From: Prochlorococcus marinus bv. HNLC1
Lineage (GTDB): Bacteria; Cyanobacteriota; Cyanobacteriia; PCC-6307; Cyanobiaceae
DNA length: 64,000 nucleotides
NCBI GenBank assembly: GCA_000218705.1
Contig: GL947594.1
Span: 647,876 to 711,875 of the forward strand
Direction of reading: 5' to 3'
The notes under the pieces are model-generated. The model saw only the letters and a program-made list of their open reading frames with translations, ran no database searches and was not told the DNA's origin. Shown here one piece after another: positions 28,984 through 36,996 of the stretch (the stretch's first letter is position 1; the number at the start of each line of letters is the position of its first letter). Made by a program: the position numbers and the translations under genes.

Positions 28984-29186
28984 TGTCACGTTCAATTTCA
29001 ATCACAACAGAATCTGGTGGAAGACAAAATATTTTCCCAACAGAGGTTCAAACTCAACTTGTTGAGGAATATACAAATTATCCAGTAGAAGCAGAGAAAG
29101 CTAATGGCAGATGGGCAATGCTCGGTTTCATTGCTTTAATTGGCGCATACGCTACTACAGGTCAAATTATTCCAGGAATATTCTAA
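28983..29186 (+). CDS. hli: high-light-inducible protein (67 aa)
   Basis: Third of the coupled hli genes, starting in a TAATG overlap. A 38-residue polar N-terminal extension precedes the chlorophyll-binding helix EKANGRWAMLGFIALIGAY and the TGQIIPGIF tail. Glu and Asn of the ExxNGR motif, the expected chlorophyll ligands, are present. Confidence 0.93.
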   Translation: MSRSISITTESGGRQNIFPTEVQTQLVEEYTNYPVEAEKANGRWAMLGFIALIGAYATTGQIIPGIF

Positions 29187-29188
29187 AG

Positions 29189-29272
29189 ATGAATATAGAT
29201 ATTTTCCTCATATCATTTTTCTCCTACTTATTAATACCAGTAATTATGGTTGCAAAAGGTAGAAAAGCATAA
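29189..29272 (+). CDS. tiny membrane peptide in hli cluster (27 aa)
   Basis: ATG 29189, 2 bases after the preceding hli stop, to TAA 29272. MNIDIFLISFFSYLLIPVIM forms one hydrophobic helix, ending in a basic tail VAKGRKA. Coupling to hli suggests a role in the same membrane complex. Family unknown. Confidence 0.6.
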   Translation: MNIDIFLISFFSYLLIPVIMVAKGRKA

Positions 29273-29312
29273 ACTTTTATTTATTTAAATCAAACTCAAT
29301 TTTCTAAAACCC

Positions 29313-29504
29313 ATGGATGTACCAGTATATGATTTCCCCAATTCTCCAATTTTATTACTTGGATTTTTTGGGATTTTAGTTGCACTTACAACTTTATTCA
29401 TCACATACAACAAATATTTTAACTCTCCATTAAATAGAGATAAAAAGTTTGTTAAAAATTCATTGGAAATTGAATTTAAAAAAGTTTCATCACAATTATC
29501 TTGA
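29313..29504 (+). CDS. small membrane protein in hli cluster (63 aa)
   Basis: One hydrophobic helix at about residues 10-30 (NSPILLLGFFGILVALTTLF), then a Tyr/Asn segment and a basic soluble tail. Same strand and spacing as the hli genes around it. A reverse-strand frame over the same bases is a shadow. Confidence 0.65.
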   Translation: MDVPVYDFPNSPILLLGFFGILVALTTLFITYNKYFNSPLNRDKKFVKNSLEIEFKKVSSQLS

Positions 29505-29552
29505 GATGAAACCGATTTCAATTGAACTTTATAAAAGATTAATCAAAAAGCA

Positions 29553-29651
29553 ATGAGTCCTTTAGGTGAATTCTTAATTTTAGTAATAGCCTTTACAGGT
29601 CTTACACTTTTTTATTCAATAAAGCAATTCGAAGAATCAAAATCCCCTTAA
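29553..29651 (+). CDS. tiny membrane peptide in hli cluster (32 aa)
   Basis: ATG 29553 to TAA 29651. MSPLGEFLILVIAFTGLTLF then YSIKQFEESKSP: a single span with a charged C terminus, resembling low-molecular-weight photosystem subunits in shape but matching none I can name. Confidence 0.6.
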   Translation: MSPLGEFLILVIAFTGLTLFYSIKQFEESKSP

Positions 29652-29674
29652 TTATTCAATTCTTTACCAAAAAA

Positions 29675-29815
29675 ATGGAAAAAGCAAACACTAAAACAAT
29701 AGAAAAAGAAAAAATTGTAGCAGAAAGGCTCAATGGAAGATTTGCCATGATGGGTTTTATTGCTCTTATTGGTGCTTATTTAACTACAGGTCAGATTATT
29801 CCAGGGTTTATTTAA
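29675..29815 (+). CDS. hli: high-light-inducible protein (46 aa)
   Basis: ATG 29675 to TAA 29815. Lys/Glu-rich N terminus, then ERLNGRFAMMGFIALIGAYL and TTGQIIPGFI. Complete ExxNGRFAMxGF motif. Fourth hli gene of the cluster, separated from the first three by three small membrane-peptide genes. Confidence 0.93.
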   Translation: MEKANTKTIEKEKIVAERLNGRFAMMGFIALIGAYLTTGQIIPGFI

Positions 29816-29885
29816 ACAATTTCCTATAAAACTTTGAAAAGGTTTAGATTAACATTATTAAATTAATATGAAACAATAATATCCA

Positions 29886-30125
29886 TTGATTTGTATTTTA
29901 ATGTTGTTAGTTTGGGTTATGAAGAATTTTTTCAAGTCACTATTAAACCTTTTCAACTTTAAAGAAAAGACTATCCATATGACAATTTCTGAATTAAAGG
30001 CTTTTAATATTCGTGAAGAAAAAATTGAAAAGGAAAGAAGATTCAGAGCTTACATTTCAGAAATTAACCAAAGACATAACAAGATAAGGAAAAGAGAAAG
30101 GAATTCTTTAAGGAAAGCATCTTAA
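29886..30125 (+). CDS. hypothetical protein with basic helical tail (up to 79 aa)
   Basis: Starts at TTG; ATG codons a few residues in are alternative starts. The N terminus is hydrophobic (ILMLLVWVMKNFF); the remainder is a long charged helix (REEKIEKERRFRAYISEINQRH). It might be membrane-anchored with a coiled-coil or nucleic-acid-binding tail. Family unknown. Confidence 0.5.
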   Translation: MICILMLLVWVMKNFFKSLLNLFNFKEKTIHMTISELKAFNIREEKIEKERRFRAYISEINQRHNKIRKRERNSLRKAS

Positions 30126-30208
30126 TTTTTCTCCTTATTCCATATTCACTGAGATGAAAGAGTCACTTTTCTTGCTAAATTCTTAATAAGAAAACTATTA
30201 AATTTAAT

Positions 30209-30337
30209 ATGAATAATTTAATATCTCACGATTTTCAGCAGGCAATGCAAATACTTGGTGTCTTTATTGGACTATATGCAATTATTTTTGGTTTATTACT
30301 TGGAACAGATCAACCTAAATTGAAAAAACAAAAATAG
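30209..30337 (+). CDS. tiny membrane peptide (42 aa)
   Basis: ATG 30209 to TAG 30337. MNNLISHDFQQAMQILGVFI, then GLYAIIFGLLLGTD and a Lys-rich end: one hydrophobic helix with polar flanks. Located just after the hli cluster on the same strand. Family unknown. Confidence 0.6.
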   Translation: MNNLISHDFQQAMQILGVFIGLYAIIFGLLLGTDQPKLKKQK

Positions 30338-30531
30338 ATTAGTTTTGTTTTAATTGATATTTACATAGATTCTTAAGTATCTTTTTTCATTTAAATTAAA
30401 TGAATCTTAAAAATAAGTAGATATATAGTTATTCATAAAGTTAATTATAAAAATTATATTTAAGGATCTATAGGCAATTTTCATAATTAAAATTTAAACA
30501 ATTTAAATAAAAAGATATGAATAGAAAAATA

Positions 30532-30555
30532 ATGCTTTTAGTTAACTAAAAGCAT
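30532..30555. repeat. perfect 24-bp palindrome
   Basis: ATGCTTTTAGTT is followed immediately by its reverse complement AACTAAAAGCAT with no spacer. It lies in a gene-free stretch (30338-30618). It could be a dimer-binding site; with the TATTTTTATT that follows, it could also be a terminator. Confidence 0.5.
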
Positions 30556-30618
30556 GAAAGTATTTTTATTGCTAAAAAAATAAAAGTGATTTAATTTCGA
30601 GTGATTAATTTTTTATCG

Positions 30619-30708
30619 ATGACTTTTGATATGTTGCTTATCCCTTTTTGCATTCTTAGTATCTTTTATCTTGTTAATCGTTCTAAAAAGCTTAAAAGAG
30701 TAAAGTGA
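30619..30708 (+). CDS. tiny membrane peptide (29 aa)
   Basis: ATG 30619 to TGA 30708. MTFDMLLIPFCILSIFYLVN then RSKKLKRVK: one hydrophobic segment with a strongly basic cytoplasmic tail (positive-inside pattern). Family unknown. Confidence 0.5.
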   Translation: MTFDMLLIPFCILSIFYLVNRSKKLKRVK

Positions 30709-30895
30709 TTATTTAATCCAAATGTAAAAGTATTTAAATTATTCTTTATGAGATCTCTTGTTCCTATGAAGTTTTTTGATTTGGACGATTAAAACTGAGA
30801 ACCTTTCAATGAATTATGGTTTAAGTATCTCTTCTTATAAGAATTCAAATGATTACTATAAATATTATTTAACATTATACCTAAGAAATAATTCC

Positions 30896-31177
30896 CTATG
30901 CTGCTTCAGGGGCAAATACTGTTTTTTGCTGCATCCAATAATTACACCCTTTAAATAAGTGGTCTACTTGTGGAATAAGTTTTCTTTGGATTGGACAAGT
31001 AAGTATTGTCGCATAGGTATCTGTTGTGCTGAAGCGAAAGTGATTGCATGTAATACATATTCTCGTACGCCTCCTTTTTAATTCTCCTTCCTTGAAATAA
31101 TTCCATGATAGAGGTTCCTCCATGATTTTTAGTATATATGTACTACTATTCATAACAACAGTTCTTCTTGTGGTCAA
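30896..31177 (-). CDS. Cys-containing hypothetical protein (93 aa)
   Basis: The likely core starts at the internal Met of MNSSTYILKI. It shows CITCNHFRF, LTCPIQRKLIPQVDH and KGCNYWMQQ: four cysteines plus His spaced like a zinc or iron-sulfur site. No membrane segment. Family unknown. An opposite-strand frame across this region lacks such order and was left out. Confidence 0.6.
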   Translation of the reverse strand: MTTRRTVVMNSSTYILKIMEEPLSWNYFKEGELKRRRTRICITCNHFRFSTTDTYATILTCPIQRKLIPQVDHLFKGCNYWMQQKTVFAPEAA

Positions 31178-31298
31178 GTGATTGGTATTTAATTTTTTTT
31201 ATTTGATGTCATTAACTCTATATTTTGTAATTAAAAATTTTCCTAAGAATATTTTCGCAGTAATATTTCGATAAAACTAAAATAGATTTATTAAATAT

Positions 31299-31511
31299 AT
31301 GAGTATGGGCGAAGCTAAAAGAAGAAAAGTTCTTGGTATGCCACCTAGAGTTAAAAAGAATCAAAAATTTGAATCTGAAAGATTAATTTCATGGCTTCCT
31401 ATTAGTAAAAAGCAAATGTCAAAATATCCTTATGCTGCTCCAGTTACTATGGCTATTGGTTTAATACTTTTGCTAGTTGATTGGACCAATTTAAATGTTG
31501 GCGCTGGATAA
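31299..31511 (+). CDS. DUF2839 family membrane protein (70 aa)
   Basis: MGEAKRRKVLGMPPRVKKNQ at the N terminus and SKYPYAAPVTMAIGLILLLVDW at the C-terminal helix match the cyanobacterial DUF2839 family. One predicted membrane span. Function unknown. ATG at 31299; the second Met (MGEAKRR) is an alternative. Confidence 0.8.
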   Translation: MSMGEAKRRKVLGMPPRVKKNQKFESERLISWLPISKKQMSKYPYAAPVTMAIGLILLLVDWTNLNVGAG

Positions 31512-31764
31512 TGAATTTTCCTATTTATTTTTGTATGTCTATCTTTAAGTCTTTTGATTTTAAAATTATTCTACTTAATAATTTAAATAATGATATTATA
31601 GAAACTTTTTCTAAATTATAGTAAATATCAAAATGCAAGCGTTCTAAATTTTTATCTTATTTAGAAATTTTATCAGTTGTATTTAATAGTTTTTTAAAGT
31701 AATCAATAGAATTTTTATGTTCGTGTTTATAGAGTTTTCAGAAATTTATTATGAAAATTCTTAT

Positions 31765-31866
31765 TTAATAATTTTGTTTAAATCCTTTCGAGGTTTGCGT
31801 TAATCTTGCACCAAGATAAGTTAATAGAATAACCCAAAATACAATTTCTAATCCTAAGTTTGCCAT
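31765..31866 (-). CDS. tiny membrane peptide with strong ribosome-binding site (33 aa)
   Basis: ATG 31866 to TAA 31765. MANLGLEIVFWVILLTYLGA then RLTQTSKGFKQNY: one membrane helix with a basic tail. A GGAGGAATAAAG sequence ends just before the start, an unusually good Shine-Dalgarno for this genome, which supports real translation. Family unknown. Confidence 0.6.
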   Translation of the reverse strand: MANLGLEIVFWVILLTYLGARLTQTSKGFKQNY

Positions 31867-32198
31867 TCTTTATTCCTCCATTAGTTCTATTAATGGTTTA
31901 ATTCATCTGGCTGCTAAAAAACAAGAGTAAAAGTGCTTAAAATAAAATTTTTTATTTTGACTAATTAAGCTTCTATCATTTGCAATTCATAAAAGATACA
32001 CTCTTCATTATTTTCTTGGTATAAGAAATTAAATGCATCTTATTTTATAAATTATGTCTATATTTATAGACTTAAATTTAGTTCTCAATATTCATAGATT
32101 TTAAACATTAAGTTCTTCTATATTAGATAGAAGTTAATAAATTTAAGAAGATTTGCTTATTGATATCAATAGGTAAAAGTCATAATATTTATATAGTT

Positions 32199-32357
32199 AT
32201 GGAATATTTTATGTCTTGTAAAAAGGGTCATCATACACATGAACAAAAAACTAAAAATTCAAATAATTACTCAATAAAGAAAAATAGTGATGTAGTAGAT
32301 CGTTTTTTGAGCGTCTTATGGAGAAGAGAAGTGGATTGGAAATTAACTTTTAAATAA
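32199..32357 (+). CDS. possible small His/Cys-containing protein (52 aa)
   Basis: From ATG 32199 (a longer frame from 32160 is less likely): MEYFMSCKKGHHTHEQKT, then a polar segment ending RFLSVLWRREVDWKLTFK. The CxxxHHxH cluster might bind metal. Family unknown and coding not certain. Confidence 0.35.
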   Translation: MEYFMSCKKGHHTHEQKTKNSNNYSIKKNSDVVDRFLSVLWRREVDWKLTFK

Positions 32358-32764
32358 AAATTCAAATATCAAAAAGAAAGCCAGAATAAATAAAATAAAT
32401 TTTATAAAAGTTAAAAATTTTTTTCTTATTGAAAAAAATAAGCGAATATTATTCCTTTAGATAATAATAATTTTATAATGGCTTATTTCAATGAAAAAGA
32501 TCAAATTATTCTATGAATTTTTAAAATTCATTATCAATTTTTTTTAAACTAAATTTTTCTGAAATAAAAAATTTCCCCTTCAAATTACGAACTCTAATAG
32601 TTTATTAAAAGATAAAACTTTTTTTTCTGTCAAAAAGTAAATATCTTTCATTGGACTATTTAGGTATCTCTAAAAAATGCAAAATATTATATTATCCTAT
32701 TTTTAAAATTTAAATGCAATGCGTAGAATAACTGATTTACATTTTATGTTTAGATAAATATATT
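32358..32764. other. non-coding gap
   Basis: About 400 bases of extreme AT content with A/T runs. No ORF or hairpin worth naming was found before the RNA candidate that follows. Confidence 0.4.
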
Positions 32765-33081
32765 ATGAGTGTTGAGTTATAGGAGGTCTTCCAAAATGGT
32801 CGATAGCCTGCCAGAAATTTCTTAGAAAAAACCGACTAAATTAACTGCTCCAATTATTTTTTATTAATGTCTAAACTTAATTCTTCTGCATCGTATAGGT
32901 GCCCTATAAGAAACAAGTTTAATACTAGTTATCTTAGCCCCAGTTAAGAATAGTTGGTTTTAACGATTTTAAAAAATAAGTAAATTACTTAATAACAAGG
33001 ATCAATGATTTAGGTGCGTTATTAAGACTAAATTCAATAATAAAGTTAAAAGAGGGTATTTATTAAATGCTCTCTTTTTTC
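32765..33081 (+). ncRNA. candidate RNA or leader with strong SD, 9-codon ORF and terminator
   Basis: AGGAGG at 32781-32786 precedes ATG 32796 of a 9-residue frame (MVDSLPEIS, stop at 32825). Downstream are a perfect TATAGG/CCTATA hairpin (32894-32908) and a terminator at 33047-33081. No larger ORF follows. It could be a small regulatory RNA, a micropeptide gene, or the leader of a lost gene. The 5' end is estimated. Confidence 0.4.
33047..33081 (+). terminator. intrinsic terminator
   Basis: AAAAGAG ... CTCTTTT arms enclosing an ATTTA/AAAT inner stem, then T residues. It may serve both the RNA candidate on the left and the leftward small gene ending at 33083. Confidence 0.55.
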
Positions 33082-33082
33082 T

Positions 33083-33331
33083 TCATTTTTGAAAATATTT
33101 AATAAAAGTGTATTTTAAATTTTTATTTTTAATTTTTGCTTTGATTTTACAACTTTCAGGGTCCCATTCTTTTTGAATAGCTCCTAAAAAATCATAAATA
33201 AAATTATCTGGGCAATTTACTTTATCCTGAAGAATCTCTAATTCTTTTTTTATAGAGTAATAACTTTCTGATATTGCACCCAAATTATCCTCTTCACTTG
33301 GTACCCAATTTGAATTTTTAAAATCACTCAT
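33083..33331 (-). CDS. hypothetical protein (82 aa)
   Basis: A soluble acidic N-terminal part (NWVPSEEDNLGAISESYYSI) followed by a basic Lys-rich end; two cysteines. Family unknown. It follows the 57-residue gene on the same strand by 13 bases, suggesting a pair. Confidence 0.55.
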   Translation of the reverse strand: MSDFKNSNWVPSEEDNLGAISESYYSIKKELEILQDKVNCPDNFIYDFLGAIQKEWDPESCKIKAKIKNKNLKYTFIKYFQK

Positions 33332-33344
33332 TATTAAATTTTAA

Positions 33345-33518
33345 CTACTTATTTTCTTCAGTAATATCATAATAAAAATTTTTTTCAAAATCTGTATCGG
33401 AACAACAAGTTTGTCCAATTATTTTTTCCAAGAAATCATATGCCTCTTCATAAGTATTGAATTTCTTAGTCGTATAAAAATCTTCTTTCCCATCAATTCT
33501 TTTTAAAATAAAGATCAT
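33345..33518 (-). CDS. hypothetical protein (57 aa)
   Basis: ATG 33518 to TAG 33345. MIFILKRIDGKEDFYTTKKF, then NTYEEAYDFLEKIIGQTCC and an acidic tail. The pattern of a strand, a loop, then a helix starting TYEEAYDFLE looks like a small alpha/beta domain. Two adjacent cysteines. Family unknown. Confidence 0.6.
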   Translation of the reverse strand: MIFILKRIDGKEDFYTTKKFNTYEEAYDFLEKIIGQTCCSDTDFEKNFYYDITEENK

Positions 33519-33580
33519 TTTATAAATAAAACTATAGTAATTTAAGTAAATTTAAATTATCTTATTAACTATTTTATAGT

Positions 33581-33772
33581 TTATGGGTATAGTTTTTTTA
33601 TTTTTTGCTTTTGTTTATCAAGTTTATTTTTTTCATATTGTTCTGACATTATTTTTCTTATAAGTAATTGTGGTATTAGCCAAATTAAGGCTATAGCTAT
33701 TGCCATAAAAGCAGGATTTCTCCAAGTCAACTGGATAATCCTTAATCGTAAATCTTCATCTAAAAATTCCAT
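33581..33772 (-). CDS. small membrane protein (63 aa)
   Basis: An acidic N terminus, one hydrophobic helix at about 18-38 (NPAFMAIAIALIWLIPQLLI), then a long Lys-rich tail. Family unknown. Composition and a clear single span support coding. Confidence 0.55.
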   Translation of the reverse strand: MEFLDEDLRLRIIQLTWRNPAFMAIAIALIWLIPQLLIRKIMSEQYEKNKLDKQKQKIKKLYP

Positions 33773-33978
33773 AATTTAATAAAAGTTATTTCAAATTAAT
33801 TTAAAGATTAAAGTTTTAATTTTCTAATTACATAAATAACATTCATCAGATTTACTCTCTCAAACAATTTAATATTTAATACTAACTAAATTAAAAATTT
33901 TTAGTAGTAATATAAAATTCTTAAATATCATTAAATTTACTATTACTTAGTTAGGATATTATTAGTTTTTTTGATACC

Positions 33979-34644
33979 TTGCCAAAATTTTTAATAACCG
34001 GTTCTAATCGAGGAATTGGTCTTGAATTAACGAGACAACTTCAAGAAAGAGGTGATTATGTTATTGCTACTTGCCGAAATACCTCAGAAGAATTGATTAA
34101 TTTAGGAGTTAATATAATTGATAATGTTGATATTTCATCTGGGCATTCAATAACAAAATTAAAGAGTAAATTGAAGGATATCAAGTTAGACTGCCTTATT
34201 CATAATGCTGGTATTGCTGAATATAATTCTTTTGAGGATTTAGATCCTGAAAGTATTAAGAAGCAATTTGATATTAATGCTTTAAGCCCATTATGTATGA
34301 CAAGATCCCTTATTAACCTTTTCAATAAGAAATCAAAAATTGCATTTATAACAAGTCGCATGGGCTCAATTGATGATAATACTTCTGGCAGCTCTTATGG
34401 ATATCGCATGTCTAAAGTTGCTTTATCTATGGCAGCCAAATCTCTTTCAATAGATTTAATCAAAAAAGAAATATTTGTAGCTATTCTTCACCCAGGATTA
34501 GTAAGTACCCGTATGACTGGCTTTACAAATAATGGGATCTCAACTAAAGAATCAGCTAAGGGTCTTTTGGAAAGAATTGATTCTCTTAATTCAAGTAATA
34601 GCGGAAAATTCTTTCATGCCAATGGCGAGGAATTGCCTTGGTAA
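33979..34644 (+). CDS. short-chain dehydrogenase/reductase
   Basis: 221 residues from TTG. Rossmann motif LITGSNRGIGLEL (TGxxxGIG, about 5-17), LIHNAGIAEY (NAG), catalytic region with Ser in FITSRMGSI and YGYRMSKVAL (YxxxK). The loop LHPGLVSTRMTG follows. NAD(P)-dependent oxidoreductase of unknown substrate. The shape is similar to C-factor/sniffer-type SDRs. Confidence 0.88.
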   Translation: MPKFLITGSNRGIGLELTRQLQERGDYVIATCRNTSEELINLGVNIIDNVDISSGHSITKLKSKLKDIKLDCLIHNAGIAEYNSFEDLDPESIKKQFDINALSPLCMTRSLINLFNKKSKIAFITSRMGSIDDNTSGSSYGYRMSKVALSMAAKSLSIDLIKKEIFVAILHPGLVSTRMTGFTNNGISTKESAKGLLERIDSLNSSNSGKFFHANGEELPW

Positions 34645-34742
34645 AGGTTTTCTTGTTTTGATTTATTAAATTAACTTTAAATATTTTTCTAATTACTTCT
34701 CATATTATTTTTTTATGGTTATTGTTAAGTAAATTATTATAA

Positions 34743-34877
34743 AAAGGAGGTGATTCATTGTCGTATCTACCGAAAAGTACGGTTACAAGAGAGGCCGTGA
34801 ATTCAATATCTACAATTTCTCTGGTCTCTCATTCTATTGTTAAGTCAAAAGGTTTTATTATTAATCGTTTTATATAG
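34743..34877 (+). other. strong SD followed by a 39-codon ORF, possibly within an sRNA
   Basis: AAAGGAGGTGAT at 34743-34754 matches the complement of the 16S rRNA 3' tail over 12 bases. TTG 34758 opens a 39-residue frame beginning MSYLPKSTVTREAVNSIS, stop at 34877. The RNA can also form a GAGAGGCC/GGTCTCTC hairpin, and a strong terminator follows at 34889. It may be a micropeptide gene or a structured RNA. Confidence 0.4.
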
Positions 34878-34888
34878 ATTTAAATTTA

Positions 34889-34928
34889 AACTTCCTTATA
34901 CAAAAAATTTATAAGGAAGTTTTTTTAT
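34889..34928. terminator. bidirectional intrinsic terminator
   Basis: AACTTCCTTATA (34889-34900) and TATAAGGAAGTT (34910-34921) pair perfectly around 9 bases, followed by T residues on the right and preceded by A/T-rich sequence on the left. The restored stop of the leftward amidotransferase lies inside the hairpin. Confidence 0.8.
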
Positions 34929-35660
34929 GCTCAATTATTTTTTCAAGGATTTTTTTTATAAATAAAATTCTTTCATTAAGGGTACTTGATTCAAATTTAC
35001 AACATTGATTTTTCAAGATTTTTTGCCCATTTTTACCTAATCCAGAAATTATAAATTTTTTATCATTCTTAATCCAATCACTTGTCATATCCCTTCAGTT
35101 TCAACATGAAATTGTAACCCATATATTGACTCTCCTACTTTAAATAATTGTTCACGACATCGAGTACTGCTCGCTAATAGTTCTGCCTGAGGAGGAAGTA
35201 TTATCCGATCTCCATGCCAATGTAAGACTTTTAATGGTTCTTTTATACTTAAACTTATTTCTTCATTAGATTTTTCATCAATTGATGAAATCTCAGACCA
35301 ACCTAATTCTGGTTTATTTTCTTTATTAGATTCATCTTTTAGTCGCTCTATTTTTCCTCCTAAAACATGAGCTAAGAGTTGAGCTCCAAGGCAAACACCA
35401 ATAATAGATATTTGATTTTCTATTGCTCTCTTTAGAAAATAAGTTTCTTCTCTTAACCAAAAATATTTTTCGTTATTAATGTCCCTCACACTCATAGGAC
35501 CACCCATTATTAAAATTAAATCATCTTTTTTAGGCTCTGGTAATTTTTCACCAAGAGATAAATTGTATATTTCAGGAAGAAATCCCTTTTCCTTTGCAAT
35601 TTTTAAGAATAAACCTGGTCCTTCTCTTTCTATATTCTTTAAAACTAATAATTTCTTCAA
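34909..35660 (-). CDS. class I glutamine amidotransferase, frameshifted near the end
   Basis: The intact frame (35660-35085) has 191 residues: LILIMGGPMSVRD, the nucleophile elbow IGVCLGAQLLAHVLGG (Cys about 90) and YGLQFHVETE with the catalytic His-x-Glu. It stops abruptly at ETEGI. In another frame the sequence continues DMTSDWIKNDKKFIISGLGK to TAA at 34909. One extra base at the CCC of 35091-35093 restores about 250 residues, normal for the GMP-synthase-like amidotransferase family. Substrate unknown. Confidence 0.8.
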
Positions 35661-35703
35661 TTAAGTAAAACCTCTTTTTTTAATCTTTAAATAAAATTTA
35701 TTA

Positions 35704-35958
35704 TTATATAAAAGCACTAATAATTAAAAATAATATGCCTAAAACCACTGATATAATTGAGATATCAACAATTAAATCTTTCCAGTTATAACCTTTGAGC
35801 ATTTTTTCTTTATCTTCTTCATTCATTAAATTTTTAAGCCACGACCAGTCTAAAAGTTGAGTCAAGGCAATACCAAAGATAATGTGTCCAAAAATTATAC
35901 CAATCAGATCAATTTTCGTAATATCTTTTGCAAATTCAATAAGTAAAAATATCTTCAT
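35704..35958 (-). CDS. small membrane protein (84 aa)
   Basis: Hydrophobic segments at about 20-38 (GIIFGHIIFGIALTQLLDW) and 62-84 (VDISIISVVLGILFLIISAF). An acidic-basic loop lies between. Its ATG overlaps the stop of the 74-residue gene upstream by 1 base, so the two are probably cotranslated. Family unknown. Confidence 0.6.
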   Translation of the reverse strand: MKIFLLIEFAKDITKIDLIGIIFGHIIFGIALTQLLDWSWLKNLMNEEDKEKMLKGYNWKDLIVDISIISVVLGILFLIISAFI

Positions 35959-36182
35959 TAATCATCTTTAGTAGTAGAAGTTTTCCTTTCTTCTTTATAT
36001 TTTTCCCAAATTAATTTTAAATTATCCTTAGAAAATCTATTTTTTAAATCCTTAAATTGTTTTTTAAACAACTCATAATTTTCATCTAACTCCCTTTTTG
36101 TTTGATCATCTAAAAAGTTAGAAGTTAATTTGAAAATATACCAACTGGTGGCTATTAGAAGTATTAATCCTATTATTTGCAT
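35958..36182 (-). CDS. small membrane-anchored protein (74 aa)
   Basis: An N-terminal hydrophobic helix MQIIGLILLIATSWYIF is followed by a long charged, likely helical tail (DDQTKRELDENYELFKKQFKD). Coupled to the downstream 84-residue gene. Family unknown. Confidence 0.6.
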   Translation of the reverse strand: MQIIGLILLIATSWYIFKLTSNFLDDQTKRELDENYELFKKQFKDLKNRFSKDNLKLIWEKYKEERKTSTTKDD

Positions 36183-36365
36183 ATTGTTTTTAATATATAA
36201 TACAACTTTTAATAAGTTTTTGAAAATTTTCTGAAAAAGTAAATTTTTTCAAGTTTTGAACTATTAATTTTTAAAACCATAAGAATTATATTATTTCATG
36301 AATTAAATCAGTATAAACACTGATTTACTTTATTGATTTTTCAGAAGAGAATATTTATAGTAAGT

Positions 36366-36474
36366 AAGGAGGAACCAATTAATGGTTTGCAATCCACCTG
36401 AGTATTTACAAAAGAAATTCTTATTTAAAGAGAAGCCGAGAATGGGACATTCGTTATTAACCTCAATCAATTAA
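36366..36474 (+). other. strong SD followed by a 30-codon ORF
   Basis: AAGGAGGAA (36366-36374) lies 7 bases before ATG 36382, which opens a 30-residue frame starting MVCNPPEYLQKKFLFKEKPR, stop at 36474. No larger gene follows; a terminator lies at 36639. Similar in layout to the loci at 32781 and 34743. Confidence 0.45.
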
Positions 36475-36638
36475 TCTGATAAGATTTGCTTAATAAAAAG
36501 TAAAAAAGGAGATTAAAAACGATAATTGTCCCCGAATCCAACTTTAATATTCTTGATATATTAATTTAGAGTTGTTCTAATAATTAGTAAAACAAGTAAT
36601 CTTTGCATTACTTGCTCTTATAAAAAAGAATATTAGGA

Positions 36639-36662
36639 AGAGGCAAATATTGCCTCTTTTTT
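36639..36662 (+). terminator. intrinsic terminator
   Basis: AGAGGCAA (36639-36646) and TTGCCTCT (36650-36657) pair perfectly around 3 bases, followed by six T residues. It probably ends the transcript that carries the short ORF at 36382. Confidence 0.8.
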
Positions 36663-36799
36663 ATAAACTATATTATGGTTTATTAAAACTTAATTACTCT
36701 TTTAATATTTTTAGCTTTTTGATCTTTTTTACTAATTAATAAGATTATTTAAAAATAGTAATTTATACTGTGTAATTAAATTCTATCTAAGATGTATAT

Positions 36800-36885
36800 T
36801 ATTTATATCAGAAAACTCCTCACACATAAATTTCTGATTATAAAAAGCGCTTATAAATTATTTCAATAGGTGCTTTTTTATTTTG
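36800..36885 (+). ncRNA. Yfr1-like small RNA
   Basis: Contains ACTCCTCACAC (36815-36825), the ultraconserved unpaired motif of the cyanobacterial sRNA Yfr1. It is bracketed by ATCAGAAA (36807-36814) and TTTCTGAT (36831-36838), and followed by a terminator stem AAAAAGCGC/GGTGCTTTTT (36842-36878). In typical Yfr1 the motif lies between two hairpins; here it lies in the loop of the first, so this may be a divergent copy. Yfr1 is known to pair with outer-membrane porin mRNAs. Confidence 0.65.
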
Positions 36886-36996
36886 TTTATAAGTTATCAA
36901 AATATTTTAATATCTTCAAGTTTTAAATAAAATTCTGAATAGAAAGAAAGTATATATTTTTAGTGAAAAAGATTTTAAATATTAAACTTAATAAAT

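Noticed and set aside
30776-30958. 60-codon rightward frame
   Set aside because: Overlaps the better-supported Cys-rich reverse-strand gene and has low-complexity composition.
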